DNA of 64,000 nucleotides from Microbacterium sp. C7(2022) (GTDB lineage: Bacteria; Actinomycetota; Actinomycetes; Actinomycetales; Microbacteriaceae): assembly GCF_028823665.1 (NCBI RefSeq), contig NZ_JAPEHV010000006.1, positions 333,830 to 397,829 on the forward strand, read 5' to 3'. The notes beneath the pieces were generated by a model. The model searched no databases. It was not told the origin of the DNA and saw only the letters and a list, made by a program, of their open reading frames with translations. The position numbers and the translations under genes were made by a program. This document shows positions 38,994 through 47,998 of this stretch, in pieces (the stretch's first letter is position 1; every line of letters begins with the position of its first letter).

Positions 38994-39059
38994 AAACACA
39001 GCGCGTGCGCCGAGACACGGCGGCAGCCACCGTGTTTCGGCGCGCGAACCGTGTCTCAG
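38991..39059. repeat. intergenic inverted CCGAGACACGG/CCGTGTTTCGG motifs
   Basis: Four 11-base motif copies, CCGAAACACAG (38991), CCGAGACACGG (39010), CCGTGTTTCGG (39030) and CCGTGTCTCAG (39049), form two nested inverted pairs. The inner pair leaves a 9-base loop. It lies between two convergent genes and may terminate transcription, or belong to a repeat family. Confidence 0.7.
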
Positions 39060-39112
39060 CTGCCGGCCCCGCCAGCCCCGCCGGCCCCGCCAGCCGCGCC
39101 GGCCCCGCCGAA

Positions 39113-40582
39113 TCAGAACGGGTTCGGCGTCAGCGTGTACTTGGTCTGCAGGTACTCGTGGATGCCCTCGGCGCCGCCTTCGCGGCCGAGCCCCGACATC
39201 TTCCATCCGCCGAACGGCGCCGCGGCGTTCGACACCACGCCGACATTGAGGCCCATCATGCCGGTCTCGAGCTTGTCGATCATGCGCTGCCCGCGGGCGA
39301 GGTTCTCGGTGAAGACGTACGACACCAGGCCGTACTCGGTGTCGTTCGCGAGGCGCACGGCGTCGTCCTCGTCGTCGAACGGGATGATCGCCAGCACCGG
39401 CCCGAAGATCTCCTCGCGCAGGATGTCGCTGCCGGGCTTTACGTCGGTGACAACCGTGGGCTCGTAGAACGTTCCCGCACCCTCGACCGCCTTCCCGCCC
39501 GTTTGCACGGATGCGCCGCGTTCGACGGCATCGGTGACCAGAGCGGATGCTTTCGCCACCGCGCGATCATCGATCAGCGGTCCGATCTGCACACCGTCTT
39601 CCGTTCCGCGACCGATCTTCATACCCTGCACGCGCTCGGTGACGCGGCGGGCGAATTCGTCGGCGACCGAGCGGTGCACGATGAAGCGGTTCGCCGCCGT
39701 GCAGGCCTGACCGATGTTGCGGAACTTCGCGAGCATTGCCCCATCGACCGCCTTATCGAGGTCGGCATCGTCGAACACGACGAACGGCGCGTTTCCGCCG
39801 AGCTCCATCGAGGTGCGCAGAACGCCCTGCGCCGCCTGTTCGAGGAGCTTCTGCCCGACGGGCGTCGATCCGGTGAACGACAGTTTGCGCAGGCGCGGGT
39901 CGCGGATGATCGGCTCTGACACAGCACCCGACGTCGAGGTGGTGATCACGTTCACCACGCCCTTCGGCACTCCCGCATCTTCGAGTAGCTGCGCGAAATA
40001 CAGGGTGGTGAGCGGGGTGAGTTCGGCCGGCTTGATGACGACCGTGCACCCGGCAGCGAGCGCCGGCGCGATCTTGCGAGTCGCCATCGCGAGCGGGAAG
40101 TTCCAGGGCGTAATGAGGAAGCACGGCCCGACGGCGTGCTGCGACACGATCATGCGGCCGGTGCCCTCGGGGTTCGCCCCGTAGCGGCCTTGCACGCGCG
40201 TGGTCTCTTCGCTGAACCAGCGCAAGAACTCGCCGCCGTAGGCGACTTCGCCACGCGCCTCGGCGAGGGGCTTGCCCATCTCGACCGTCATGAGAAGGGC
40301 GAAGTCTTCCTTGCGCTCCTGCAGAAGATCGAACGCGCGGCGCAGAATCTCCGCACGCTCACGGGCAGGCGTCGCGGCCCACGCGGGGAATGCCTCGACA
40401 GCGGCATCCAACGCAGCCTTCCCGTCTTCCGGTGACGCGTCGGCAATCTCCTTGACGACGTTGCCGTTCGACGGGTCGTACACCTTCAGCGTCTTGGCAC
40501 CGGCGGCCGCCCGCCATTCACCGGCGATGTACAGCCCTTCGGGGACGGAAGCGAGCAGATCGGTCTCACGGTTGTCGGTCAC
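39113..40582 (-). CDS. gabD: succinate-semialdehyde dehydrogenase
   Basis: A 489-residue NAD(P)-dependent aldehyde dehydrogenase closest to GabD. Motifs: TPWNFPLAMATRKIAPALAAG, FTGSTPVGQKLLEQAA, MELGGNAPFVVFDDADLDKAV with the catalytic Glu, and NIGQACTAANRFIVHRS with the nucleophilic Cys; C-terminal GGWKMSGLGREGG. GTG at 40582 is preferred, with AAGGAG 6 bases upstream. HpaI-type aldolase in this cluster releases succinic semialdehyde, so this enzyme likely completes the pathway to succinate, though it starts 181 bases after the hydroxylase gene and may have its own promoter. Confidence 0.87.
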   Translation of the reverse strand: MTDNRETDLLASVPEGLYIAGEWRAAAGAKTLKVYDPSNGNVVKEIADASPEDGKAALDAAVEAFPAWAATPARERAEILRRAFDLLQERKEDFALLMTVEMGKPLAEARGEVAYGGEFLRWFSEETTRVQGRYGANPEGTGRMIVSQHAVGPCFLITPWNFPLAMATRKIAPALAAGCTVVIKPAELTPLTTLYFAQLLEDAGVPKGVVNVITTSTSGAVSEPIIRDPRLRKLSFTGSTPVGQKLLEQAAQGVLRTSMELGGNAPFVVFDDADLDKAVDGAMLAKFRNIGQACTAANRFIVHRSVADEFARRVTERVQGMKIGRGTEDGVQIGPLIDDRAVAKASALVTDAVERGASVQTGGKAVEGAGTFYEPTVVTDVKPGSDILREEIFGPVLAIIPFDDEDDAVRLANDTEYGLVSYVFTENLARGQRMIDKLETGMMGLNVGVVSNAAAPFGGWKMSGLGREGGAEGIHEYLQTKYTLTPNPF

Positions 40583-40763
40583 GCCGGACTCCTTCATCGA
40601 GCGGATGCCGCGGGGCGACATCGTGCGGGGTGTGATCCTCATCCATCTCACCGCAGCCGCGCGCGGGAGTGCCGAGGGGTTCGGGCCCATTGTGCCGCGC
40701 TCCCCCGACGGCGCCGATATACGCGTCGTACAGTGCGATGGCAGGAATGGACACGATGTCGGT

Positions 40764-42662
40764 TCAGCCGACGGCGACCGACTGGTCAACGAGTGCCCGC
40801 GCGAAGAAGTTCGCGAGCTCGTCCGTCGCGTCGAGGGGCAGAACGGCCGCGACATACTGGTCGGGCCGGACGACCACGACCGCGCCGCCGCGCGACACGG
40901 AGCGCTCTTCGAAGATGTCGGTGCTGGTCCATGCGCTCGGCGCAGCGGCGTACACCTTCTCCCAATCGGTGAGGGCGAGCGGACCGGTGCGCGGCAGGAA
41001 GAGCGACGGCACACGCGTGATGTCCACGTCGGTGTGGGACTGCTGGTAGATCACCTTCACGTCGAATACGGCATCCACGTCCGCGCCGGCAGGCGTATGA
41101 CGGGCAAGAGGCGAATCGTCGGTCGACATGAATTCTGCCCACGCCGCCAGCGACGAATCCGCACCAGCCTCCGAAGCATCCGCGAACGCATAGATGCGCC
41201 AGCGACCGTCCGCGCGCGCGTGGTGCCCGAGGTGGACCGCGTTCCCATCGCACACGCGTACGACCTCGCTGCTCTTGAAGCGCTTGCCCAGGGGGAATCC
41301 CGCGGCCAGCTGCTGGTGATCGTCCGGTCCCACGATCATCGACGGCGAGTACTGCGTCATGAAGCCCGAGGGGAATTCTGCGGTCCCCAGGTAGAACGTG
41401 GCGAGCTCCTGCGAGTCGGTGATGTCCTCGGGCTTGCGCGCCATCAGCGACGACCACTCTCGGTCGAAGTCGATGAGTTGCTGTGCGACCGGTTGACGCT
41501 CCGCGGAGTAGGTCTCGAGCAGGCTCTCGGGCGCGATGCCCGAGAGCACGTGGCCGAGCTTCCAGCCGATGTTGAAGCCGTCCTGCATCGACACGTTCAT
41601 GCCCTGGCCTGCCTTCGCGCTGTGCGTGTGGCAGGCGTCCCCGGTAAGGAACACCCGGGGCGCGCGCCCGCGATCACCGTCGTCGAACCGGTCGGTCACG
41701 CGATGCCCCACCTCGTACACGCTGTGCCACGCGACCTGCTTGACGTCGAGAGTGTAGGGATTCAGGATCTCGTTCGCACGCCGGATGATCTCGTCGATCG
41801 GTGTGTGCCGCACCCGATGGTTGTCATCTGCCGCGACCTCGCCCAGGTCGATGTACATGCGGCTGAGGTAGCCACCTTCGCGCGGGATGTGCAGGATGTT
41901 TCCCGCGCGCGAGTTGATGGCGCACTTGGTCCGCCAGTCGGGGAAGTCGGTGTTCACCAAGACGTCCATGACGCCCCACGCGTGGGCAGCGTGGTCGCCG
42001 ACGTGGGTGCGCCCGATGGCCTCACGCACGCCGCTGCGCGCACCGTCGCACCCCACCACGTACTTCGCGCGCACCGTGCGCTCCTCGCCCGATCGCGGGC
42101 CAGCGGTGTAGCGCACGCGCACCTCGACCGGATGCGTATCGCTCTCGAGCACGCGCAGGGAGACGAACTCGAGACCGTAGTCCGGCTCGATGCGCCCCGG
42201 GCCGAAGCGCGCGGCCTCGGCGAAGTAGTCGAGCACTCGCGCCTGGTTCACGATCAGATGGGGGAACTCGCTGATCTTGAACGCGTAGTCCTCGGTGCGC
42301 GCGGTGCGCACGATCTGATCGGGATTGTCCGGGTCGGGGTTCCAGAAGTTCATGTAGGCGATGTTGTACGCCTCTGCAACGATGCGCTCGGCGAACCCGA
42401 ACGCCTGGAACGTCTCGACACTGCGAGGTTGGATGCCGTCTGCCTGGCCCAGTTCGAGGCGGCCGTCCCGACGTTCGATGATCCGGGTCGACACCGTGGG
42501 GAACTGCGACAGTTGCGCCGCGAGGAGCATGCCCGCCGGCCCCGAGCCGACGATGAGCACGTCCATGGCATCGGGCAACTCGGCCGGGCGGTCAATGCCG
42601 ACCCCTGCCGCCTGCTGCGCGCGGGGTTCGCCCGAAACGTAGCCGTGGTGATGGAACTGCAT
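40764..42662 (-). CDS. FAD-dependent aromatic hydroxylase, MobA-like
   Basis: A 632-residue flavoprotein monooxygenase resembling 3-hydroxybenzoate 4-monooxygenase (MobA) end to end. It has the N-terminal MQFHHHGYVSGEP, ADP-binding DVLIVGSGPAGMLLAAQL, DG motif YVVGCDGARSGVREAIGR, the GD motif VFLTGDACHTHSAKAGQGMN, and a C-terminal thioredoxin-like domain ending VVRPDQYVAAVLPL. It should para-hydroxylate a meta-hydroxylated aromatic acid. In this cluster the product expected is homoprotocatechuate, so 3-hydroxyphenylacetate is a candidate substrate (inference). It ends 11 bases downstream of the MFS gene start region's operon: the MFS stop lies 11 bases upstream of its ATG. Confidence 0.85.
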   Translation of the reverse strand: MQFHHHGYVSGEPRAQQAAGVGIDRPAELPDAMDVLIVGSGPAGMLLAAQLSQFPTVSTRIIERRDGRLELGQADGIQPRSVETFQAFGFAERIVAEAYNIAYMNFWNPDPDNPDQIVRTARTEDYAFKISEFPHLIVNQARVLDYFAEAARFGPGRIEPDYGLEFVSLRVLESDTHPVEVRVRYTAGPRSGEERTVRAKYVVGCDGARSGVREAIGRTHVGDHAAHAWGVMDVLVNTDFPDWRTKCAINSRAGNILHIPREGGYLSRMYIDLGEVAADDNHRVRHTPIDEIIRRANEILNPYTLDVKQVAWHSVYEVGHRVTDRFDDGDRGRAPRVFLTGDACHTHSAKAGQGMNVSMQDGFNIGWKLGHVLSGIAPESLLETYSAERQPVAQQLIDFDREWSSLMARKPEDITDSQELATFYLGTAEFPSGFMTQYSPSMIVGPDDHQQLAAGFPLGKRFKSSEVVRVCDGNAVHLGHHARADGRWRIYAFADASEAGADSSLAAWAEFMSTDDSPLARHTPAGADVDAVFDVKVIYQQSHTDVDITRVPSLFLPRTGPLALTDWEKVYAAAPSAWTSTDIFEERSVSRGGAVVVVRPDQYVAAVLPLDATDELANFFARALVDQSVAVG

Positions 42663-42673
42663 GCGCGTCTCCG

Positions 42674-44065
42674 TCAGGCCTTCGCGAGCCCGTAGATCGG
42701 GCTCCGTGACTGCTCGGCTTCGTGATCGGGGCCGAGCGGGATGCCGCTGCGGTCACGCAGCAGGAGCGTGGCCACGAGCCCGAGACCGGTCATGCCGGCG
42801 AGGTACCACGTGACGGCATCCGTCGAACCGGTCGCTTGCACGAGCGCCTGGGCGATGGTGGGCGCGAACGCGCCACCGAGGATCGCGCCGATCGCGTACG
42901 AGATCGATACGCCCGAGAAGCGGATGCTGGCGGGGAACAGCTCCGAGTACAGTGCCGCCTGCGGCCCGTACGTGAACCCGAGGCCGACGGTGAGAACGAC
43001 GAGGCCAACGGTGAGCAGCGCGATGCTGCCACTGTTCACGAGCGGGAACAGCAAGAACACTCCGGCGAGCTGGAGCACCCAGCCCAGGATGTAGGTCGTG
43101 CGGCGCCCGATGCGGTCAGAGATCCAGCCCCCGATCCACGTGAAGACCAGCCACGACACCGCCGAGAGCGTCACGGCGCCGAGCACGTCGGCCGTGGTGA
43201 ACCCCAGCGGGCCTGCCGGGTCGGTGGCGTAGCGCTGAATGTAGCCGCCGGTGGTCATGTAGCCCACGGCGTTGTTGCCGGCGAAGACCAGCGCCGCGAT
43301 GATCACGAGCAGCGCATGCTTGCGGAACAACTGCACGATCGGCATCTGCGCCTTCTCTTTGCGCTGCGCAAGCTCGGTGAACACGGGGCTCTCCTCGACG
43401 CGACGGCGCACGTAGTAGCCGACGATGATGAGCACGAAGCTCAGCAGGAACGGCACGCGCCACCCCCACTCGAGGAACGCGTCGCCGGGGGCGATGAGCG
43501 CCATGAGTCCCATCACACCCGAGGCGAGCAGCAGTCCGAGCGGGACGCCGATCTGGGGCGAGGCCCCGAACATGCCGCGCCGCGACTTCGGCGCGTGCTC
43601 GACCGCCATCAAGACGGCGCCGCCCCACTCACCGCCAGCCGAGATCCCCTGAAGGACACGGAGCACGATGAGAAGGATCGGGGCCGCTATGCCGATCGCG
43701 GCATACGTCGGCAAGAGGCCGACCATCGTCGTTGCCGCGCCCATGAGAACGAGGGTGAGCATGAGGACGAGGCGCCGGCCGTACTTGTCGCCGAAGTGCC
43801 CCGCGAGGAAGGCGCCGAGCGGGCGGAACAAGAAGCTGATGCCGACGGTGATGAACGACAGAATCTGTGCGAACTGCTCGCCCGCGGGGGCGAAGAACAA
43901 CTGCGCGAAGACGAGGCCGGCCGCGAAGGCGTAGATGAAGAAGTCGTACCACTCGACGGTGGTGCCGACGATCGTCGCGAAGACGACCCGTCGTCGATCG
44001 GTGGTGGACGCGATCGTGCCGGTCGGAGTGAATCCGGCCGGTGAGGCTGCAGGGGATGTGCTCAT
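42674..44065 (-). CDS. MHS-family MFS transporter (aromatic acid uptake)
   Basis: A 463-residue twelve-helix transporter of the metabolite:H+ symporter family. The helix 1 motif ATIVGTTVEWYDFFIYAFAAGLVFAQLFF is diagnostic of MHS proteins, with the loop 2-3 motif AGHFGDKYGRRLVLMLTL and loop 8-9 ISDRIGRRTTYILG. It is upstream of, and 11 bases from, the MobA-like gene, on one transcript divergent from the FAH-RraA gene. It probably imports the aromatic acid that the hydroxylase attacks. Confidence 0.88.
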   Translation of the reverse strand: MSTSPAASPAGFTPTGTIASTTDRRRVVFATIVGTTVEWYDFFIYAFAAGLVFAQLFFAPAGEQFAQILSFITVGISFLFRPLGAFLAGHFGDKYGRRLVLMLTLVLMGAATTMVGLLPTYAAIGIAAPILLIVLRVLQGISAGGEWGGAVLMAVEHAPKSRRGMFGASPQIGVPLGLLLASGVMGLMALIAPGDAFLEWGWRVPFLLSFVLIIVGYYVRRRVEESPVFTELAQRKEKAQMPIVQLFRKHALLVIIAALVFAGNNAVGYMTTGGYIQRYATDPAGPLGFTTADVLGAVTLSAVSWLVFTWIGGWISDRIGRRTTYILGWVLQLAGVFLLFPLVNSGSIALLTVGLVVLTVGLGFTYGPQAALYSELFPASIRFSGVSISYAIGAILGGAFAPTIAQALVQATGSTDAVTWYLAGMTGLGLVATLLLRDRSGIPLGPDHEAEQSRSPIYGLAKA

Positions 44066-44122
44066 CTTCGTGCTCCCAGTGGTGCGGTGTGACGTCAGTG
44101 TCGGGGCGGTCGGCCGAAGCGC

Positions 44123-44152
44123 TTGCCCTCTGCCGACCGATCATATACGATT
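44123..44152. promoter_or_regulatory. promoter/operator between transporter and FAH-RraA gene
   Basis: TTGCCC at 44123-44128 and TATACG at 44144-44149 could be a plus-strand promoter, with a short 15-base spacer. The imperfect palindrome ATCATATACGAT spans 44140-44151 and overlaps the -10. As both divergent transcripts arise here and a GntR gene lies in the operon, this is the likely operator. Not proven. Confidence 0.4.
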
Positions 44153-44181
44153 TCGGATACGACGCAAGAGCGAGGGAGCTC

Positions 44182-45681
44182 ATGACCATCGACAGCCCAT
44201 CCCCCAGCACCGCAGACCCGCGATTTGCGGCACTGCCCTGCCGCCCCGGCAAGGTCATCGCGGTGCATCTGGCCTATGCGTCGCGTGCCGACCAGCGCGG
44301 GCGGCGGCCGCAGCATCCGTCGTACTTCTTCAAGCCCTCGAGCTCGATTGCCGCCTCCGGCGCAACCGTCGAGCGCCCCGCTGGCACCGAACTCCTCGCC
44401 TTCGAAGGCGAGATCGCACTCATCATCGGTCGCGCAGCGCACCGCATCGGGGTCGAGGACGCGTGGAGCCACGTCGGCTGGGTCACCGCATCGAACGACT
44501 TCGGGGTGTACGACCTGCGGGCAGCAGACAAGGGCTCGAACGTCCGCTCGAAGGGCCGCGACGGGTTCACTCCGCTCGGTCCGGCGCTCATCGACGCACG
44601 CGCCGTGAATCCCGCGGCCCTGCGGGTGCGCACGTGGGTCGATGGGCAGCTCGTACAAGACGACACCACGGGCGACCTGCTGTTCCCGTTCGCCCAGATC
44701 GTCGCCGATCTCGCGCAACACGCCACCCTCGAGGTCGGCGATGTGATTCTCACGGGCACGCCCGCGGGGTCATCGGTGGTTGTCCCGGGGCAGAAAGTCG
44801 AGGTCGAAGTGGATGCCCCGACCGCGGCAGGCGCGCCCTCGAGCGGCCGACTGCTGAGCGTCGTGACCGACGGCGCGCATACGTTCGACGCATCGCTCGG
44901 CGCCCTGCCCGCTGTCGATGATGCCCAGAGGATCGATGCGTGGGGCGACGAGGAGTCCGCCGGCATCCAGAGCACTCCCCGCGATTCCGGCCCGTCGGAC
45001 GACCTGCGAACCAAACTCGAGGCCGCACCGGTTGCCGGGCTGTCCGCGCAGTTGCGCAAGCGCGGGCTGAACGACGTGAGCATCGACGGCGTCACGCCCC
45101 TCACCCCGGGGACTCGGATCATCGGCACGGCACGCACACTGCGATTTGTGCCGGCGCGTGAAGACCTGTTCGCCTCGCACGGGGGCGGATACAACGCACA
45201 GAAGCGCCTGTTCGACACCGTGGGCCCGGGTGAGGTCATCGTCATCGAAGCGCGCGGCGAGACCGGCTCGGGCACACTCGGCGACGTCCTTGCTCTGCGT
45301 GCCCTCACGCGGGGAGCCGCGGGCGTGGTCACCGACGGCGGCGTCCGCGACAGCGACGCCGTGTCGCAGATCGGGCTGCCGGTGTTTTCGGCCTCACGTC
45401 ATCCGGCGGTGCTCGGCCGCAAGCACGTGCCGTGGGACACCGACATCACCATCGCGTGCGGCGGGGCGAGCGTCCAGCCCGGAGATGTGATCGTCGGCGA
45501 TGCCGACGGCGTCATCGTCATCCCGGCATCGATGGTCGAAGACGTCGTCGATGCCGCCCTGGAGCAAGAGGCTGAGGATGCGTGGATCGCCGATCGGGTA
45601 AAAGAAGGCCACGGCGTCGACGGGCTCTTTCCGATGAACGCCGAATGGCGCAGCCGCTACCGCGAGGAGACCGGCCAATGA
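44182..45681 (+). CDS. fusion of fumarylacetoacetate-hydrolase domain and RraA-like domain
   Basis: A 499-residue two-domain protein. The N-terminal FAH domain (about 25-235) has FEGEIALIIGR (metal glutamates), ASNDFGVYDLRAADKGSNVRSKGRDGFTPLGPAL and ILTGTPAGSS, as in HpcE/HpaG. The C-terminal RraA/HMG-aldolase-like domain (about 290-495) has VTDGGVRDSDAV with the catalytic Arg-Asp pair and CGGASVQPGDVIVGDADGVIVIP. In 4-hydroxyphenylacetate pathways the decarboxylation and isomerisation steps are usually done by two FAH domains; here one may be replaced by RraA. ATG at 44182 follows GAGGGAG. Coupled by ATGA to the GntR gene. Confidence 0.85.
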   Translation: MTIDSPSPSTADPRFAALPCRPGKVIAVHLAYASRADQRGRRPQHPSYFFKPSSSIAASGATVERPAGTELLAFEGEIALIIGRAAHRIGVEDAWSHVGWVTASNDFGVYDLRAADKGSNVRSKGRDGFTPLGPALIDARAVNPAALRVRTWVDGQLVQDDTTGDLLFPFAQIVADLAQHATLEVGDVILTGTPAGSSVVVPGQKVEVEVDAPTAAGAPSSGRLLSVVTDGAHTFDASLGALPAVDDAQRIDAWGDEESAGIQSTPRDSGPSDDLRTKLEAAPVAGLSAQLRKRGLNDVSIDGVTPLTPGTRIIGTARTLRFVPAREDLFASHGGGYNAQKRLFDTVGPGEVIVIEARGETGSGTLGDVLALRALTRGAAGVVTDGGVRDSDAVSQIGLPVFSASRHPAVLGRKHVPWDTDITIACGGASVQPGDVIVGDADGVIVIPASMVEDVVDAALEQEAEDAWIADRVKEGHGVDGLFPMNAEWRSRYREETGQ

Positions 45682-46376
45682 CTGACCTGACCCGCGTGCC
45701 CGACGAGACGCAGAGCAAGTCGCAGCGCGCGTACCACTGGCTGAAAGAGCGCATCGCGTCGCAGGAATACACCCCGGGCTACCGACTCGTGCTCGGGACG
45801 ATCGCCGGCGAACTCGACATGAGCGTGGTGCCCGTGCGCGAGGCCGTGCGACAGCTCGAAGCCGAGGGCCTCGTCACCTTCGAGCGCAATGTCGGCGCGC
45901 GCGTCTCGATGGTCGACGACTCGCAGTATCGCTTCAGCATGCAAGCGCTGTCGATCCTCGAAGGCACCGCGACCGCACTCGCCGCGCGGCGCATCACGGC
46001 AGATGACGTTCGTCGCGCCCGCCAGATCAATGCCCTGATGATCGAGACACTCGATCACTTCGATCCCCGCGCCTTCACCCGCCTCAATCACGAGTTCCAC
46101 TCGACCCTCTATGCCCCGTGCGCCAACCCGCGCGTGCTCGAACTCGTCGAGGCAGAGTGGGCGCGCCTCGGACACTTGCGCGACTCGACGTTCAGTTTCG
46201 TGCCGGGTCGCGCCGCCGAGTCGGTGCGCGAGCACGAAAGCATCCTGCAACTCATCGAGAACTCCGCACCGCTCGGCGAGATCGAGAAGGCCGCCCGCCG
46301 ACACCGCGCGGCGACGCTCGATGCGTACATGATCCACGAGCACCCCGACGAGACTCTCGGCCTTCCGGCCTTCTGA
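45678..46376 (+). CDS. GntR-family (FCD) transcriptional regulator
   Basis: A 232-residue regulator with a winged helix-turn-helix at about 15-78 (AYHWLKERIASQEYTPGYRLVLGTIAGELDMSVVPVREAVRQLEAEGLV) and an all-helical FCD ligand domain (about 90-220) with the metal-site histidines expected in RLNHEFHSTLYA and REHESILQLIE. Its ATG overlaps the stop of the FAH-RraA gene, so it is embedded in the catabolic operon and probably senses a pathway intermediate. Confidence 0.9.
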   Translation: MTDLTRVPDETQSKSQRAYHWLKERIASQEYTPGYRLVLGTIAGELDMSVVPVREAVRQLEAEGLVTFERNVGARVSMVDDSQYRFSMQALSILEGTATALAARRITADDVRRARQINALMIETLDHFDPRAFTRLNHEFHSTLYAPCANPRVLELVEAEWARLGHLRDSTFSFVPGRAAESVREHESILQLIENSAPLGEIEKAARRHRAATLDAYMIHEHPDETLGLPAF

Positions 46377-46408
46377 TTCCGGCATCCGCCTCTTCCGAAA
46401 GGGACCCC

Positions 46409-47941
46409 ATGTCTGACACCGCCACGCTCACCGGCGAGCGCCACACCCCGGCAGACCTGCCCGACCACATTCAGCACTACATCGACGGTGCGTTCGTCGA
46501 CTCGATCGACGGGGGCACGTTCGACGTGCTCGACCCCGTCTCGAACGAGACCTATCTGACGGCGGCGTCGGGGACGAAAGCCGATATCGACCGTGCCGTC
46601 TCGGCCGCGCGGCGTGCCTTCACCGAGGGACCGTGGCCCCGGATGCTGCCCCGTGAGCGCAGCCGCGTGCTGCACCGCATCGCCGACATCGTCGAGTCGC
46701 GCGACGCACGGCTGGCAGAACTCGAATCGTTCGACTCGGGGCTGCCCATCACCCAGGCTCTCGGTCAGGCCCGTCGCGCTGCGGAGAACTTCCGCTTCTT
46801 CGCGGATCTGATCGTCGCGCAGGCCGACGACACGTACAAAGTGCCGGGTCGCCAGATCAACTACGTCAATCGAAAGCCGATCGGTGTCGCCGGGCTCATC
46901 ACGCCGTGGAACACGCCCTTCATGCTCGAGTCGTGGAAGCTTGCCCCTGCCCTCGCAACGGGCAACACGGTGGTACTCAAGCCCGCCGAGTTCACTCCCC
47001 TGTCGGCGTCACTGTGGGCCGGCATCTTCGAGGAGGCAGGCCTTCCGCAGGGCGTCTTCAATCTGGTCAACGGGCTCGGCGAATCCGCCGGAGACGCCCT
47101 GGTGAAGCATCCGGATGTGCCCTTGATCTCGTTCACGGGCGAGAGCAGCACCGGGCAGCTCATTTTCGGAAATGCGGCCCCGTACCTCAAGGGCCTGTCG
47201 ATGGAACTCGGCGGCAAGTCCCCCGCCATCGTCTTCGCCGACGCGGATCTGGATGCCGCGATCGACGCCACGATCTTCGGGGTGTTCTCCCTCAATGGCG
47301 AGCGCTGCACCGCGGGCAGTCGCATCCTCGTGCAGCGCGAGGTATACGACGAGTTCGTCGAACGCTACGCAGCTCAAGCCGAGCGCGTCGTCGTCGGCTA
47401 CCCGCACGACCCCGCGACCGAAGTCGGGGCGCTGGTGCACCCCGAGCACTACGACAAGGTGATGAGCTACATCGAGATCGGAAAGTCCGAGGCACGCCTG
47501 GTGGCAGGCGGTGATCGACCCGAGGGCTTCGCCACCGGAAACTTCGTGCGGCCGACCGTCTTCGCCGATGTCTCCCCCGATGCCCGCATCTTCCAGGAGG
47601 AGATCTTCGGGCCGGTCGTGGCGATCACCCCGTTCGACACCGACGACGAGGCCCTCGCTCTCGCCAACGGTGTCAAGTACGGACTCGCCGCATATGTGTG
47701 GACCAACGATCTGAAGCGTGCGCATAACTTCTCGCAGTCGATCGAAGCGGGAATGGTCTGGCTCAATTCGAACAACGTGCGTGACCTGCGCACCCCGTTC
47801 GGCGGTGTCAAGGCGTCGGGCCTCGGGCACGAGGGCGGCTACCGCTCGATCGACTTCTACACCGACCAGCAGGCCGTGCACATCACGCTCGGCAAGGTTC
47901 ACAATCCCACGTTCGGCAAGGCCGATCACGCACAGCCCTGA
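46409..47941 (+). CDS. hpaE: 5-carboxymethyl-2-hydroxymuconate semialdehyde dehydrogenase
   Basis: A 510-residue aldehyde dehydrogenase closest to HpaE/HpcC, oxidising the ring-cleavage semialdehyde of homoprotocatechuate. Motifs: TPWNTPFMLESWKLAPALATG, FTGESSTGQLIFGNAA, LSMELGGKSPAIVFADADLD (catalytic Glu) and NGERCTAGSRILVQ (catalytic Cys). ATG at 46409 lies 32 bases after the GntR stop with AAAGGGA upstream; the long in-frame extension overlapping the GntR gene is rejected. It precedes hpaD in the operon. Confidence 0.92.
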   Translation: MSDTATLTGERHTPADLPDHIQHYIDGAFVDSIDGGTFDVLDPVSNETYLTAASGTKADIDRAVSAARRAFTEGPWPRMLPRERSRVLHRIADIVESRDARLAELESFDSGLPITQALGQARRAAENFRFFADLIVAQADDTYKVPGRQINYVNRKPIGVAGLITPWNTPFMLESWKLAPALATGNTVVLKPAEFTPLSASLWAGIFEEAGLPQGVFNLVNGLGESAGDALVKHPDVPLISFTGESSTGQLIFGNAAPYLKGLSMELGGKSPAIVFADADLDAAIDATIFGVFSLNGERCTAGSRILVQREVYDEFVERYAAQAERVVVGYPHDPATEVGALVHPEHYDKVMSYIEIGKSEARLVAGGDRPEGFATGNFVRPTVFADVSPDARIFQEEIFGPVVAITPFDTDDEALALANGVKYGLAAYVWTNDLKRAHNFSQSIEAGMVWLNSNNVRDLRTPFGGVKASGLGHEGGYRSIDFYTDQQAVHITLGKVHNPTFGKADHAQP

Positions 47942-47998
47942 CCCGCACTACGCGCAGGCACCACACTCCCCATACGCACCGTAAGCAAGGACGCTGAC

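Noticed and set aside
40272..42695. 807-codon frame on the plus strand opposite the MobA-like hydroxylase
   Set aside because: Low-complexity Arg/His/Val protein spanning two real genes on the other strand; a composition artefact.
46118..46408. N-terminal extension of the hpaE-like dehydrogenase
   Set aside because: In-frame but lies inside the GntR gene, with Arg-rich unfamily-like sequence; ATG 46409 gives the normal family start.
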